From Eggerthellaceae bacterium (lineage in GTDB: Bacteria > Actinomycetota > Coriobacteriia > Coriobacteriales > Eggerthellaceae): a stretch of DNA of 32,510 nucleotides. Each line of letters begins with the position of its first letter. The first letter of the stretch is position 1. Below the pieces are notes generated by a model. It did no database searches, was not told the DNA's origin, and saw nothing but the letters and a program-made list of their open reading frames with translations. Below are positions 24,168 to 32,285 of the stretch, piece after piece. Both the position numbers and the translations under genes were made by a program. The stretch is from positions 1 to 32,510 of the forward strand of contig CAADXT010000064.1 of NCBI GenBank assembly GCA_900753095.1, written 5' to 3'.

Positions 24168-25784
24168 CTAAGCGTTGGTATAGCCCTGCTCGGGAACCAG
24201 CGTTGCGCGCTGATCCCACAGGGCGGCGGCAAGGTTGCTTACCTTGGCACGACTGCTTTCGCTGTCGGCCAGATTCGTCATGATGGTAATAAGGTAGTGC
24301 TTGCCGTTTTCCTCGATGATGCCCGCGTCGCACACCGCATCGTCTTCAGTGCCGTTGATCCAGCCCGCCTTGTCGTACACCGTCACCGAGCTGCTGGGGC
24401 TTGCTTGGGCGCTCTTCGCCGTTCCCACCTCAACGGTTTTCAGCTTCCCCAGCACCGTGCCCTTCAGCTCTTCCGCAACGCTGTGCACCTTTTCCTGGCT
24501 CAGCGGGTTGGAGTTCGGGTCGACCCCGTTGCGCACCATGGAAACCGCGGTGCTGGAAAACAGCTTCTTTGCCCACTGGGTAATTTCCTGGTTCGAATCA
24601 GGCGAGCTCAGGTACAGGTAAGCGTTCATCCACAGCTTCAGCGACTCACGCGCCGAATAATGCGGGAACGAGGTGTCGCTTTCGAGCGTGGTGGAGATGC
24701 CCATCGAGGAAAGCCAAGCGGAAAGCGATTCGGAAGCCGAGCCCTCGAACGCACGGCGCATGCGGTAGTACGACTTGCTGTCGGAGTTGATGATGGCCTC
24801 TTGCGCGTTGGCGTTCACCTTGGAAATGGTGGTTTTGCCCGTTTCGAGCGCTTGCTGGCATCCATATATAAGAACGGGGCCCTTGAACGAAGAGGCGCCG
24901 TACACGCGCTGATCGAGGTTGTAGGCGTATCCGCTGCCGGTTTCCATATCAACCAGCGCGAAGCCAACGGTTCTACCGTCTGAGGTGATGGCCGAAACGG
25001 CGTCCTGCACCTTGGCTGCGCCCTCGTCGCTCATCTGGGGCACGTAGCTTGCGGAGGCATCGGCCAGAGAAATGCCCCGCACCGTAGCTCCCGGGTTAGA
25101 CACGCCGTCGATGCTCTGCACCGAAGGGGTGAAGCTGATGGCCACGGGCGCTGCCTGCTGCTCCTCTTCCTGCGAGGCGCCATCCTGCGATGCGGAGCAT
25201 GAGCTGATGGCTCCCACCAAGAACACGGCCACCAGCACTACGGCGATTACGCCCAGCACCGGCATGAATGTGGCAAACGGCCACGAAGACGACGCGGCGC
25301 GATCGGCGGCCCACGACGAGCCAAGCCCCTGGTTTCTGTGAGAACGGACGCGATCGGTGCCTCCGCCTACGTATACGTCATGCTCCCGAGAGGTACGCGA
25401 TTGGGCGTCGCTGCGACGAGAAGAAGCCGCGCGTCCGGTGCGCGGCGAATCACCGCGGCGCGAAGAGGCGCGCTCGGTGCGTGTTTTGCCGTCGGAGCGG
25501 CGCGAACGGCTTTCATCGCTGCCACGACCGCGTTCCCCGTTGTGCGAGCGACGGCTGGCATCGGTGCGTGCTACGCGGGTATCGCGCCAGCAGCGGGAGT
25601 GCTCGCGCCGCGAATCGTCATGACGTTCGTCTGCCCCGGAACGGGAAGAAGGGCGCACGGAGCCGCCGCGCATTTCACCCGTGCGCGTTTCCCCTGCGCG
25701 AGTTGAACGGCTGCGCGCGTTGGAGCTTTCGCTTTCCGCGCGCCGATCGTTCCTCCGCGAATGCGATGTCGGACGGCTTTGCAT
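24168..25784 (-). CDS. Membrane-anchored serine hydrolase of the beta-lactamase/penicillin-binding fold
   Basis: The product has 538 residues from the ATG at 25784, chosen because a -10 box lies six bases upstream. Residues 1-172 are cytoplasmic, dominated by Arg, Ser, Asp and Thr, and probably disordered. A membrane segment follows at about 173-194 (VLGVIAVVLVAVFLVGAI). The outside domain resembles class A beta-lactamase-like hydrolases: SSFK (Ser298, Lys301) matches the SxxK active site, and KAGWING near the C-terminus matches the K-[ST]-G-type strand with Ala in place of Ser/Thr. The long basic disordered tail is unusual for this fold and might contact nucleic acid, membrane or another protein. 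A role in wall metabolism is likely; drug hydrolysis is not implied. It is divergent from hsp20. Confidence 0.85.
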   Translation of the reverse strand: MQSRPTSHSRRNDRRAESESSNARSRSTRAGETRTGEMRGGSVRPSSRSGADERHDDSRREHSRCWRDTRVARTDASRRSHNGERGRGSDESRSRRSDGKTRTERASSRRGDSPRTGRAASSRRSDAQSRTSREHDVYVGGGTDRVRSHRNQGLGSSWAADRAASSSWPFATFMPVLGVIAVVLVAVFLVGAISSCSASQDGASQEEEQQAAPVAISFTPSVQSIDGVSNPGATVRGISLADASASYVPQMSDEGAAKVQDAVSAITSDGRTVGFALVDMETGSGYAYNLDQRVYGASSFKGPVLIYGCQQALETGKTTISKVNANAQEAIINSDSKSYYRMRRAFEGSASESLSAWLSSMGISTTLESDTSFPHYSARESLKLWMNAYLYLSSPDSNQEITQWAKKLFSSTAVSMVRNGVDPNSNPLSQEKVHSVAEELKGTVLGKLKTVEVGTAKSAQASPSSSVTVYDKAGWINGTEDDAVCDAGIIEENGKHYLITIMTNLADSESSRAKVSNLAAALWDQRATLVPEQGYTNA

Positions 25785-25790
25785 GAGCGC

Positions 25791-25796
25791 ATAGTA
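25791..25796 (-). promoter_or_regulatory. -10 box implying a leaderless mRNA for the serine hydrolase
   Basis: TACTAT on the minus strand (25796-25791) is six bases before the ATG at 25784 and no Shine-Dalgarno is present. This is the same spacing as at the transglutaminase gene. Confidence 0.5.
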
Positions 25797-25938
25797 GCAA
25801 GTTCCCGCAGCGCGCTCCGTTAAAATTCGGCAAAATTCACGATGAACGCAAAACTGAGTTAGCGAAGGTAAACAGTTACTGCACATCTGTCCAGAATCTT
25901 TCCCAGCTACCCGTTAAACGAATAAGGAGGCCAGCACC

Positions 25939-26085
25939 ATGGCCATCGCTTGCCTTGGCGATGCGGCCGCAGCAAAGCCCCTCCGGAACGCCATACCTGT
26001 CGACCCGTTTTGGCTTCTTTTCAACAATCTATCAATACAAGACTTAGATAATCTTACAAAAGGTTACAGAACGGTACCCAATTAG
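25939..26085 (+). CDS. Possible 48-residue small protein upstream of hsp20
   Basis: An ATG preceded by GGAGG at an eight-base spacing opens a 48-codon frame (MAIACLGDAAAAKPLRN at the N-terminus) ending with TAG inside the CIRCE operator. The ribosome site is excellent, yet no family is recognised and no clear promoter is seen. It could be a real small protein, or a chance ORF in the divergent region between the serine hydrolase and hsp20. Confidence 0.3.
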   Translation: MAIACLGDAAAAKPLRNAIPVDPFWLLFNNLSIQDLDNLTKGYRTVPN

Positions 26086-26108
26086 CACTCTCGCTTTACG
26101 AGTGCTAA
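26082..26108 (+). promoter_or_regulatory. CIRCE operator (HrcA binding site)
   Basis: TTAGCACTC, nine bases, then GAGTGCTAA is a perfect match to the CIRCE inverted repeat bound by the heat-shock repressor HrcA. It overlaps the -35 region of the hsp20 promoter. The hrcA gene is not in the window. Confidence 0.95.
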
Positions 26109-26122
26109 AAAGCGACTACTAT
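26095..26122 (+). promoter_or_regulatory. hsp20 promoter overlapped by CIRCE
   Basis: TTTACG (26095-26100) and TACTAT (26117-26122) are 16 bases apart, with the -35 box inside the operator, so HrcA binding would block RNA polymerase. Confidence 0.6.
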
Positions 26123-26210
26123 AACAGTTGTCAAAAGAAATAAAGAGCAGCGCCTGGAGCCTCGGAAAGCCAGCAAACCTCCGGCGCCGCAAGGAAAGAG
26201 GATGATAAGT

Positions 26211-26642
26211 ATGTTGGCACGTAGGAACTTCTTCAACGATTTCATGAGCGATCCGTTCGACTTCGGCTTCTTCGGAACCGAGCCCACGCCCAAGGCAAAC
26301 GCTTCCCTTATGAAGACCGACGTCAAGGAGACCGACAAGGCATACGAGCTCGACATCGACTTGCCCGGCTTCGATAAGGAAAATGTCCAGATCGAGCTGA
26401 ACGATGGTTACCTCACCATCAACGCCCACACCAAGGAAGAGAAGGAAGACAAGGACGAAAACGGCACCTTCCTCCGCAAGGAGCGCTTCGTTGGCTCTTG
26501 CCGCCGCAGCTTCTACGTTGGCGACGATGTTTCGGAAGACGATATTTCCGCTAAGTTCGAAAACGGCATCTTGAGCATCAACGTTCCCAAGAAGGAATTG
26601 CCCAAGCCCGAAGATCGCAAGCGCCTTATCTCCATCGACTAA
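26211..26642 (+). CDS. Small heat-shock protein, Hsp20/alpha-crystallin family
   Basis: The product has 143 residues. The start at 26211 is preferred to the ATG at 26202 because AGAGG lies nine bases before it. The N-terminus LARRNFFNDFMSDPFDFGFF is the usual hydrophobic arm. The alpha-crystallin domain runs from about residue 35 to 130 (MKTDVKETDKAYELDIDLPGFDKENVQIELNDGYLTI, FVGSCRRSFYV) and includes the conserved ENGILSINVPKKE, with the I-x-V-type contact in the tail (LISID). It is an ATP-independent holdase that binds unfolding proteins in the cytoplasm. The CIRCE element predicts heat induction through HrcA. A strong terminator follows. Confidence 0.96.
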   Translation: MLARRNFFNDFMSDPFDFGFFGTEPTPKANASLMKTDVKETDKAYELDIDLPGFDKENVQIELNDGYLTINAHTKEEKEDKDENGTFLRKERFVGSCRRSFYVGDDVSEDDISAKFENGILSINVPKKELPKPEDRKRLISID

Positions 26643-26705
26643 TTCCGCCCTCCTGTTCCTTTGGTTGCATGAAACGGATTCGCGAATAGTCGCATAGCCC
26701 GCTGA

Positions 26706-26738
26706 AGCCCTGGCCCACCGGCCAGGGCTTTTCTTTTG
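26706..26738 (+). terminator. Intrinsic terminator after hsp20
   Basis: AGCCCTGGCC-CACC-GGCCAGGGCT forms a perfect 10-bp stem followed by TTTTCTTTT. Confidence 0.9.
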
Positions 26739-26785
26739 CCGCAGCAGCCCCGCGGAACACGACGCGTTTTCGCTGGTGCATCGCC

Positions 26786-26791
26786 TATACT
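26786..26791 (+). promoter_or_regulatory. -10 box for the ABC export operon
   Basis: TATACT lies 30 bases before the ATG at 26822. The -35 region is weak. The gene has AAGGGG six bases before its start. Confidence 0.45.
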
Positions 26792-26821
26792 GGTAAAAAA
26801 ACGGAAACCAAGGGGCACGCC

Positions 26822-27523
26822 ATGTCGTACATCGAGTTCAACAACGTCGTAAAACGGTACGGGTCGGGTGCGGCCGAAATCAGGGCGCTTGACGGGGCAA
26901 CCTTTTCCGTGGAAAAGGGCGAGCTCGCCGTTATCCTGGGCGCTTCGGGCGCCGGCAAAACCACCGCCCTCAACATCTTGGGCGGCATGGACAGCGCAAC
27001 AAGCGGGCAAGTGCTTATCGATGGGCAGGACATCGCCCGCAGCTCCGAGGCGCAGCTGGTTGAGTACCGCCGCAGCGCCGTTGGGTTCGTGTTCCAGTTC
27101 TACAACCTGGTGCCCAACCTCACCACGCTTGAGAATGTGGAGCTTGCCTCGCAGATTTGCCCCGATTCGCTCGATGCTGCCGAGACGCTTTGCCGCGTTG
27201 GCCTGGGAAAGCGCCTGGACAACTTCCCCGCTCAGCTTTCCGGCGGCGAGCAGCAGCGCGTTGCCATCGCCCGTGCGCTGGCCAAGAACCCTAAGCTCCT
27301 GCTGTGCGACGAGCCCACCGGCGCGCTCGATTACCGCACGGGCAAGCAGATCCTGCAGCTGCTGCAAGACACCTGCCGCTCTTCGCGCATCACTGCGCTG
27401 GTTATCACCCACAACGCCGCGCTGGCTCCCATGGCCGACCGCGTGATCCGCATGAACAGCGGCCGCGTAACCAGCATCGAGACCAACGCCAACCCCGTGC
27501 CCATCGCCGAAATCGAATGGTAG
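26822..27523 (+). CDS. ABC transporter ATPase, MacB/LolD type
   Basis: The product has 233 residues, standard for a single nucleotide-binding domain. Walker A GASGAGKT is at 40-47, the Q-loop FQFYNLVP at about 91-98, the signature LSGGEQQR at 139-146, Walker B LLLCDEPTGALD at about 159-170, and the switch His is in VITHN. The sequence around the Q-loop (FVFQFYNLVPNLTTLENVEL) is typical of the MacB/LolD group, which drives FtsX-type permeases and usually works in mechanotransmission or export rather than import. The partner permease starts six bases after its stop. Confidence 0.95.
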   Translation: MSYIEFNNVVKRYGSGAAEIRALDGATFSVEKGELAVILGASGAGKTTALNILGGMDSATSGQVLIDGQDIARSSEAQLVEYRRSAVGFVFQFYNLVPNLTTLENVELASQICPDSLDAAETLCRVGLGKRLDNFPAQLSGGEQQRVAIARALAKNPKLLLCDEPTGALDYRTGKQILQLLQDTCRSSRITALVITHNAALAPMADRVIRMNSGRVTSIETNANPVPIAEIEW

Positions 27524-27529
27524 CAAGCC

Positions 27530-30500
27530 ATGGCTCGGGCATTTTCGAAAGACACGCTGCGCACCATCGCGAACAGCAAGAAGCGCTTCATTTCCATCCT
27601 GGTTATCTGCGCGCTGGGCGTAACCATGGTGTGCGGCCTGCGCGCTTCCTGCGTTGACCTGCGCAATTCCGCCGATGCCTTCTTCAACGAGCAGGGCCTC
27701 TACGATGCCTGCGTGCAATCGACCTTGGGGCTTACCAGCGAAGACGTCGATGCCGTCTCGGCACTTGACGGCGTTGCCGCGGCGGAGGGCACCTGGGAAG
27801 AGAACACGTACACGCCGCTGGGGCAAAAGCGCGCCAGCGTGGGTGTGAAGGCGCTTTCTGCCAGCGGATTCAACATGCCGAAGGTGCTCAGCGGCACCCT
27901 GCCTGCCAATGCGCATGAGATAGCCGTTTCAGAGAACTACCTTACGGATTCGGGACTTTCGCTCGGCAGCACGGTAACGCTTGAACCAAGCGAAAACGAG
28001 GTGTTCGAGCGCACGCAGTACACCATCACCGCCAGCGTGATAGACCCCACCGAGCTCACCAACCCCAACGGGTCCATCGCCGTGCGCGCCAGCGCATCGC
28101 CCGACTACTCGTTCTTCGTAACACCCGACGCCGTAAGCGCCGATGCATTCACCGCCCTGTACGTGCGCGCGGAGAACCCCGATGGGGCAAAGAGCTTCTC
28201 GCCCGAATACGCCGCCTTGCTTGACGAGGTAACGTCGCAGCTGGAAGGCATAAAGCAGGAGCGAGAGGAAGCGCGCACCCAGAGCATTCGCCAAGACGCG
28301 CTTGATCAGATCGCCGAGGCGGAAGAGGAAGCCAACAGTCAGCTGGACGAAGCGCAGAAAAAGATCGAAAGCGCACAGGGCACGCTCGATTCCGGCAAGC
28401 AGGAGCTGGCGGCCAACAAGCGCTCGCTGCACACCAGCGAGGGGACGCTAGCGCAATCGGAGGCGCAGCTGCGCGAGCAGGAGCAGCAGCTGAAAAGCGC
28501 TTCTGAGCAGATAGACGAAGGCTACCGAACCCTTTCCGATGCGCAAAAGAAAATCAACGCGGGCCGCAACCAGGTGAACACCTCGTGCGACGATGCCGCA
28601 GCGCAGGTAAACGCCGCCCTTGCCGCGGGGTTGGTAAGCGAAGAGGAAGCAGCAGCCCAGCTTGCAGGCATAGAGGCGCAGCGCACGCAGTCGCTTGCCC
28701 AGCTCGATGCGCAGGCCAAGCAGCTTTCCGCCTCGAAACAGGAGCTTGATGCCCAGGCTGCGCAGGTTGCCGCAGGCAAAAAGGCCATAGCGCAGGGCTG
28801 GTCGCAGCTTTCCGCAGGCAAGCAGCAGCTGGAGTCGGGCAAGCAGCAGCTTTCCGCCGCCGAGAAAAAGCTCGCCCAAGGGCAAGCAGAGCTTGACGGC
28901 AAGCGCACGCAGTTCGAGGAAAGCAAAGCCGAAGCGCATGCCAAGTTCGAGGACGCCCGCGCCGAGGCAAACGACATCGAGCAGGCGCGCTGGTATGTGC
29001 AGACGCGCGAATCGAACGCAGGGTACGCAAGCGTCGAGTCGGACGCTTCCTCCATCGAGGCCATCGGCCTGGTGTTCCCCGTTGTGTTCATCGTGGTGGC
29101 GGTGCTTATCGCGCTTACCACCATCGCGCGCTTGGTGGAAGAGGAACGCGGGCTTATCGGCACGTACAAGTCGCTGGGGTATGGCAACCGCACCATCTTG
29201 GGGAAATACCTGGTGTACGCCCTTTCGGCGTGCCTCATCGGCAGCGCCGCCGGCGAGTTCTGCGGGTTCGTGCTGTTCCCCACCTTCCTGTTCAGCGTGT
29301 TTCAGATGATGTACCTTCTGCCTGTCTACCTGCTTTCCTTCGATGCGCTGTACGGCGTTGGCAGCATGCTGTTCTTCATTGCGGGCATCGTGGGCGCCGC
29401 CGTGTTCGCCTGCCGCGCGGAGCTTGCGCAAACGCCCGCCATGCTCATGCGCCCGAAGGCTCCCCGTTCCGGCTCCCGCATCCTGCTAGAGCGCATTCCC
29501 TTCATCTGGAAGCGCCTGGCGTTTTTGGACAAGGTAACCGCGCGCAACCTCTTGCGCTACAAGAAGCGCTTCTTCATGACTGTCTTCGGCATCATGGGCT
29601 GCATGGCCCTGCTCATCTGCGGGTTCGCCATCAAGGATTCCGTGCATGCCCTTTCTCCCCTGCAGTACGGCGACATCTACCGCTACGATGCCCTGGCAAT
29701 AACCAGCACAGGCAACTTCGATGCCTGCGAAGAGCTGCTTAAAAACAGTAACGGGGTTTCCTCCCTGCAGGAGGTTGCCGTCGATTCGGTGACGCTTACT
29801 GCCAACGGCGACGACGAGGCGCTGCAGCTGTTCGTGCTGCCCGACGAGGCCGACCTTTCCCCCTATGTCTCGCTGAAAAGCGGCTCCGAGCCTTTGGCAC
29901 TTGGCGATTCCGGCATGATCCTTACCCGCAATGCCGCCGATTTGCTGGGCGTGGGCGCGGGAGACGCGGCCACAGTGAAAACCAGCAGCCTTGACGAAGC
30001 CCCCGTTCCCATCAACGCAATAGCCGACAACTACCTGGGCAATGCCGTGTACGTAACGCAAAGCGCCTACCAGCAGCTGTTCGGCGAAGATGTTGAGCCC
30101 AACGGCTTCTACCTGGCGCTTTCCGGAAGCGACAGCGAAAAGGAGGCCTTCGCCGAGGACCTTGCCCAACGAAGCGAGTTTCTCTCCGTCTCCAGCACGC
30201 AGCAGATGAACGAGGAGTTCTCGCAGTCGTTCGAGCTGATAAACACCATCGTGTACGTAATCGTGTTCCTGGCGGCGGCACTGGCGTTTGTGGTGCTGTT
30301 CACGCTTTCCACCACCAACATCTCCGAACGCACCCGCGAGCTGGCCACCATCAAGGTGCTGGGCTTCCGCAAGCGCGAGGTGAACCACTACGTGAACAAG
30401 GAGACGATACTGCTCACCGTTATCGGCATGGTGCTGGGCATTCCCGCCGGCTATGCCTTCAGCCACATGCTCACCTATGTGCTGAAGATGCCCTCCATCT

Positions 30501-30640
30501 ACTTTGCGGTAACCATCGAGCCTCTAAGCTACGTGTACGCCTGCGCGCTTACCCTGCTGTTCGCCTTCATCGTAGCGCAGCTTTCCAACCGCACGCTGGC
30601 GAAGATCAACATGATCGAGGCGTTGAAGAGCATCGAGTAG
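27530..30640 (+). CDS. FtsX-type ABC permease with long extracellular coiled coil
   Basis: The product has 1,036 residues. A first membrane segment (about 19-38) is followed by an outside domain and then about 250 residues of coiled coil (about 237-490). The coil is rich in Gln, Ala, Glu and Ser, with repeated patterns such as SGKQQLESGKQQLSAAEKKL. Three membrane segments of the first FtsX domain lie at about 507-630. A second half begins near 674 with another membrane segment, an outside domain and a final FtsX domain (about 904-1035) with TTNISERTRELATIKVLGFRKREV. This two-halved layout with coiled coil is common in large Gram-positive FtsX-like permeases of unknown substrate. It forms a two-gene operon with the upstream ATPase. 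No neighbouring two-component system of the bacitracin-resistance type is visible. Confidence 0.93.
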   Translation: MARAFSKDTLRTIANSKKRFISILVICALGVTMVCGLRASCVDLRNSADAFFNEQGLYDACVQSTLGLTSEDVDAVSALDGVAAAEGTWEENTYTPLGQKRASVGVKALSASGFNMPKVLSGTLPANAHEIAVSENYLTDSGLSLGSTVTLEPSENEVFERTQYTITASVIDPTELTNPNGSIAVRASASPDYSFFVTPDAVSADAFTALYVRAENPDGAKSFSPEYAALLDEVTSQLEGIKQEREEARTQSIRQDALDQIAEAEEEANSQLDEAQKKIESAQGTLDSGKQELAANKRSLHTSEGTLAQSEAQLREQEQQLKSASEQIDEGYRTLSDAQKKINAGRNQVNTSCDDAAAQVNAALAAGLVSEEEAAAQLAGIEAQRTQSLAQLDAQAKQLSASKQELDAQAAQVAAGKKAIAQGWSQLSAGKQQLESGKQQLSAAEKKLAQGQAELDGKRTQFEESKAEAHAKFEDARAEANDIEQARWYVQTRESNAGYASVESDASSIEAIGLVFPVVFIVVAVLIALTTIARLVEEERGLIGTYKSLGYGNRTILGKYLVYALSACLIGSAAGEFCGFVLFPTFLFSVFQMMYLLPVYLLSFDALYGVGSMLFFIAGIVGAAVFACRAELAQTPAMLMRPKAPRSGSRILLERIPFIWKRLAFLDKVTARNLLRYKKRFFMTVFGIMGCMALLICGFAIKDSVHALSPLQYGDIYRYDALAITSTGNFDACEELLKNSNGVSSLQEVAVDSVTLTANGDDEALQLFVLPDEADLSPYVSLKSGSEPLALGDSGMILTRNAADLLGVGAGDAATVKTSSLDEAPVPINAIADNYLGNAVYVTQSAYQQLFGEDVEPNGFYLALSGSDSEKEAFAEDLAQRSEFLSVSSTQQMNEEFSQSFELINTIVYVIVFLAAALAFVVLFTLSTTNISERTRELATIKVLGFRKREVNHYVNKETILLTVIGMVLGIPAGYAFSHMLTYVLKMPSIYFAVTIEPLSYVYACALTLLFAFIVAQLSNRTLAKINMIEALKSIE

Positions 30641-30695
30641 GCCCAGGGCCAAAGAGCGCCCAGGGGGATGCCCCCTCGGACACCTAAAAGCAAAG

Positions 30696-30726
30696 CGCCC
30701 CGCTTCCTGCATTGGGAAGCGGGGCG
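30696..30726 (-). terminator. Terminator between the permease and wecA-like genes
   Basis: CGCCCCGCTTCC and GGAAGCGGGGCG form a perfect 12-bp stem. The minus strand continues with CTTTGCTTTTAGG, so it mainly ends the minus-strand sugar-phosphate transferase transcript but may act on both. Confidence 0.75.
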
Positions 30727-30757
30727 TAGATCGTTGCAGAGGCTTTATACGCGCAGG

Positions 30758-31891
30758 CTACTGCTCGTTGCCCGGACGCTCAGAGCGCTCGGGCTTATGA
30801 CGCGGGTTGAAGTGATGGCTGAGCGCATCGCCCAACAGGCGCAGCTTCACGATGGCATAGGCCGTTACCGCGCACGCAACGACGAAGATGGGAATGCGCA
30901 CCAGGTTATCGGCCCACGTAATAATCACGCCGCAGGCCGCCAAAAGCGCCGTCCATGCCCACATGATAAGCACCGTGGCACGCTGGCTGAAGCCGGCGCG
31001 CATCAGGCGATGGTGGATGTGGCCTTTGTCCGCTTCGTCGATAGGACGATGCTCGCGTTTGCGGCGGACGATGGCAAGAAACGTGTCGAGGATGGGCCCG
31101 CCGGCAGCCAAGATAGGCACCAGCAGGGAAACGAACAGGGCCGAGCGGGCCGTGGCGAACAGCGAGATGATGCCCAAGGCAAAGCCCAAGAGCAAAGCGC
31201 CCGAATCGCCCATGAAGATGGAAGCCGGGAAGAAGTTCGACTTCAAGAAGCCCACGCAGGCGCCGATGAGGATGACGCTGAACAGCGCCGCATCGGGACG
31301 GCCCGTAAGGGCGGCGAACAGCAGGATGGTGATGGCGGAGATGCCCGTGATGCCTGCCGCCAGGCCATCAAGGCCGTCGATCAGGTTGATGACGTTGGCA
31401 AATGCCACCAGGTAGAACACGGTAAGCGGATAGGCCACCCAGCCGAACTCGATGAACCCTTCGCCAACCGGGTTGTGGATGCTGGAGAACAGCAGGCCCG
31501 AGCCCGCCACCACACAGGCGGCAACGATCTGCCCCGCCATCTTCACCTTGGGGTTCAGGTCGACCACATCGTCTACGGCGCCCACCAGGAACATCAGGGT
31601 TACGCCTAAGAGAACGCCCCAGTAGTTCACATCGTCTATGCCGTCGTAATCGATGAAGGGGTTTTCCCAACCGCAGGCATTGACGCCCAGGCCGGCAACA
31701 AGGAGCGCCGCCAAGATGCCGCCGAAGATAGCGACACCGCCCATGCGAGGGATGGGCAGCATGTTCACGCGGCGCGCGCTGGGATAGTCGATGGCATCGA
31801 GCTTAACAGCGAGCTTGCGCGCAAGAGGGGTTAGGGCGATGGTTACCACTGCGGCAACAACGAAGAGAACGCCGTATTCGAACCAGTCCAT
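30758..31891 (-). CDS. wecA: Undecaprenyl-phosphate N-acetylhexosamine-1-phosphate transferase (WecA/TagO/MraY family)
   Basis: The product has 377 residues from the ATG at 31891, which follows GAGGGGAG; a longer reading from 31990 crosses the promoter. It is a polytopic membrane enzyme with about eleven hydrophobic segments. Diagnostic motifs are GAVDDVVDL (Asp pair), NVINLIDGLDGLA (catalytic loop), FMGDSGALLLGF and HIHHRL. The HIHHR motif and GLDGLA place it with WecA/TagO rather than MraY. It transfers a sugar-1-phosphate, usually GlcNAc-1-P, to undecaprenyl phosphate as the first step of wall polymer or surface glycan synthesis. The divergent glycosyltransferase supports a glycan role. 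The C-terminal tail is charged (FNPRHKPERSERPGNEQ). Confidence 0.93.
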   Translation of the reverse strand: MDWFEYGVLFVVAAVVTIALTPLARKLAVKLDAIDYPSARRVNMLPIPRMGGVAIFGGILAALLVAGLGVNACGWENPFIDYDGIDDVNYWGVLLGVTLMFLVGAVDDVVDLNPKVKMAGQIVAACVVAGSGLLFSSIHNPVGEGFIEFGWVAYPLTVFYLVAFANVINLIDGLDGLAAGITGISAITILLFAALTGRPDAALFSVILIGACVGFLKSNFFPASIFMGDSGALLLGFALGIISLFATARSALFVSLLVPILAAGGPILDTFLAIVRRKREHRPIDEADKGHIHHRLMRAGFSQRATVLIMWAWTALLAACGVIITWADNLVRIPIFVVACAVTAYAIVKLRLLGDALSHHFNPRHKPERSERPGNEQ

Positions 31892-31954
31892 GCGCTCCCC
31901 TCTTTTCCCGAATTTGTTGAACAACGCGGCTGAGCAAGCACACGCCAAAAGCTG

Positions 31955-31960
31955 ATTATA
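31955..31960 (-). promoter_or_regulatory. -10 box of the wecA-like gene
   Basis: A consensus TATAAT on the minus strand lies 63 bases before the ATG at 31891. The -35 is poor. Confidence 0.55.
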
Positions 31961-32220
31961 TACCGAAGAAGGGCCCATCCCCTTCCACACGCGCGCATCG
32001 CCACCGTTAGCTCACACCCGATGGAGGCAAGCCCCTTTGGCATAGCGTACCCAATAGGGCAAATCCCTTTAGAGCGGCAAAGCGGACCCCCTGCGCTGCC
32101 GTGCTCCATCGCGCTAAAGCGAACCTATCCTCATCGGGCCACCTCACGCCGACTTTTGCAGCCTTTGTGGAGAGGCGCAGCTAAAACGTGGAAGTCCCTT
32201 GTACTCCCCCGCTACCGGAG
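31961..32220. other. Intergenic region between divergent glycan genes
   Basis: I see no gene, repeat or strong hairpin in this stretch. Confidence 0.4.
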
Positions 32221-32248
32221 CTTGAGGGGCTGGCGCTTTGTGTAGAAT
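32221..32248 (+). promoter_or_regulatory. Putative promoter of the glycosyltransferase gene
   Basis: CTTGAG/TTGAGG (32221-32227) and TAGAAT (32243-32248) are 15-16 bases apart, giving a start near 32255 and a short leader with AGAAGG before the GTG at 32286. Confidence 0.4.
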
Positions 32249-32285
32249 GAGCGCGTTGAAATCCGTAGTTCAAAAGAAGGTGCTC

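Noticed and set aside
26639..30466. Minus-strand frames of 425, 327 and 326 residues opposite the ABC transporter genes
   Set aside because: Antisense to a well-supported ATPase and permease; no motifs or ribosome sites.
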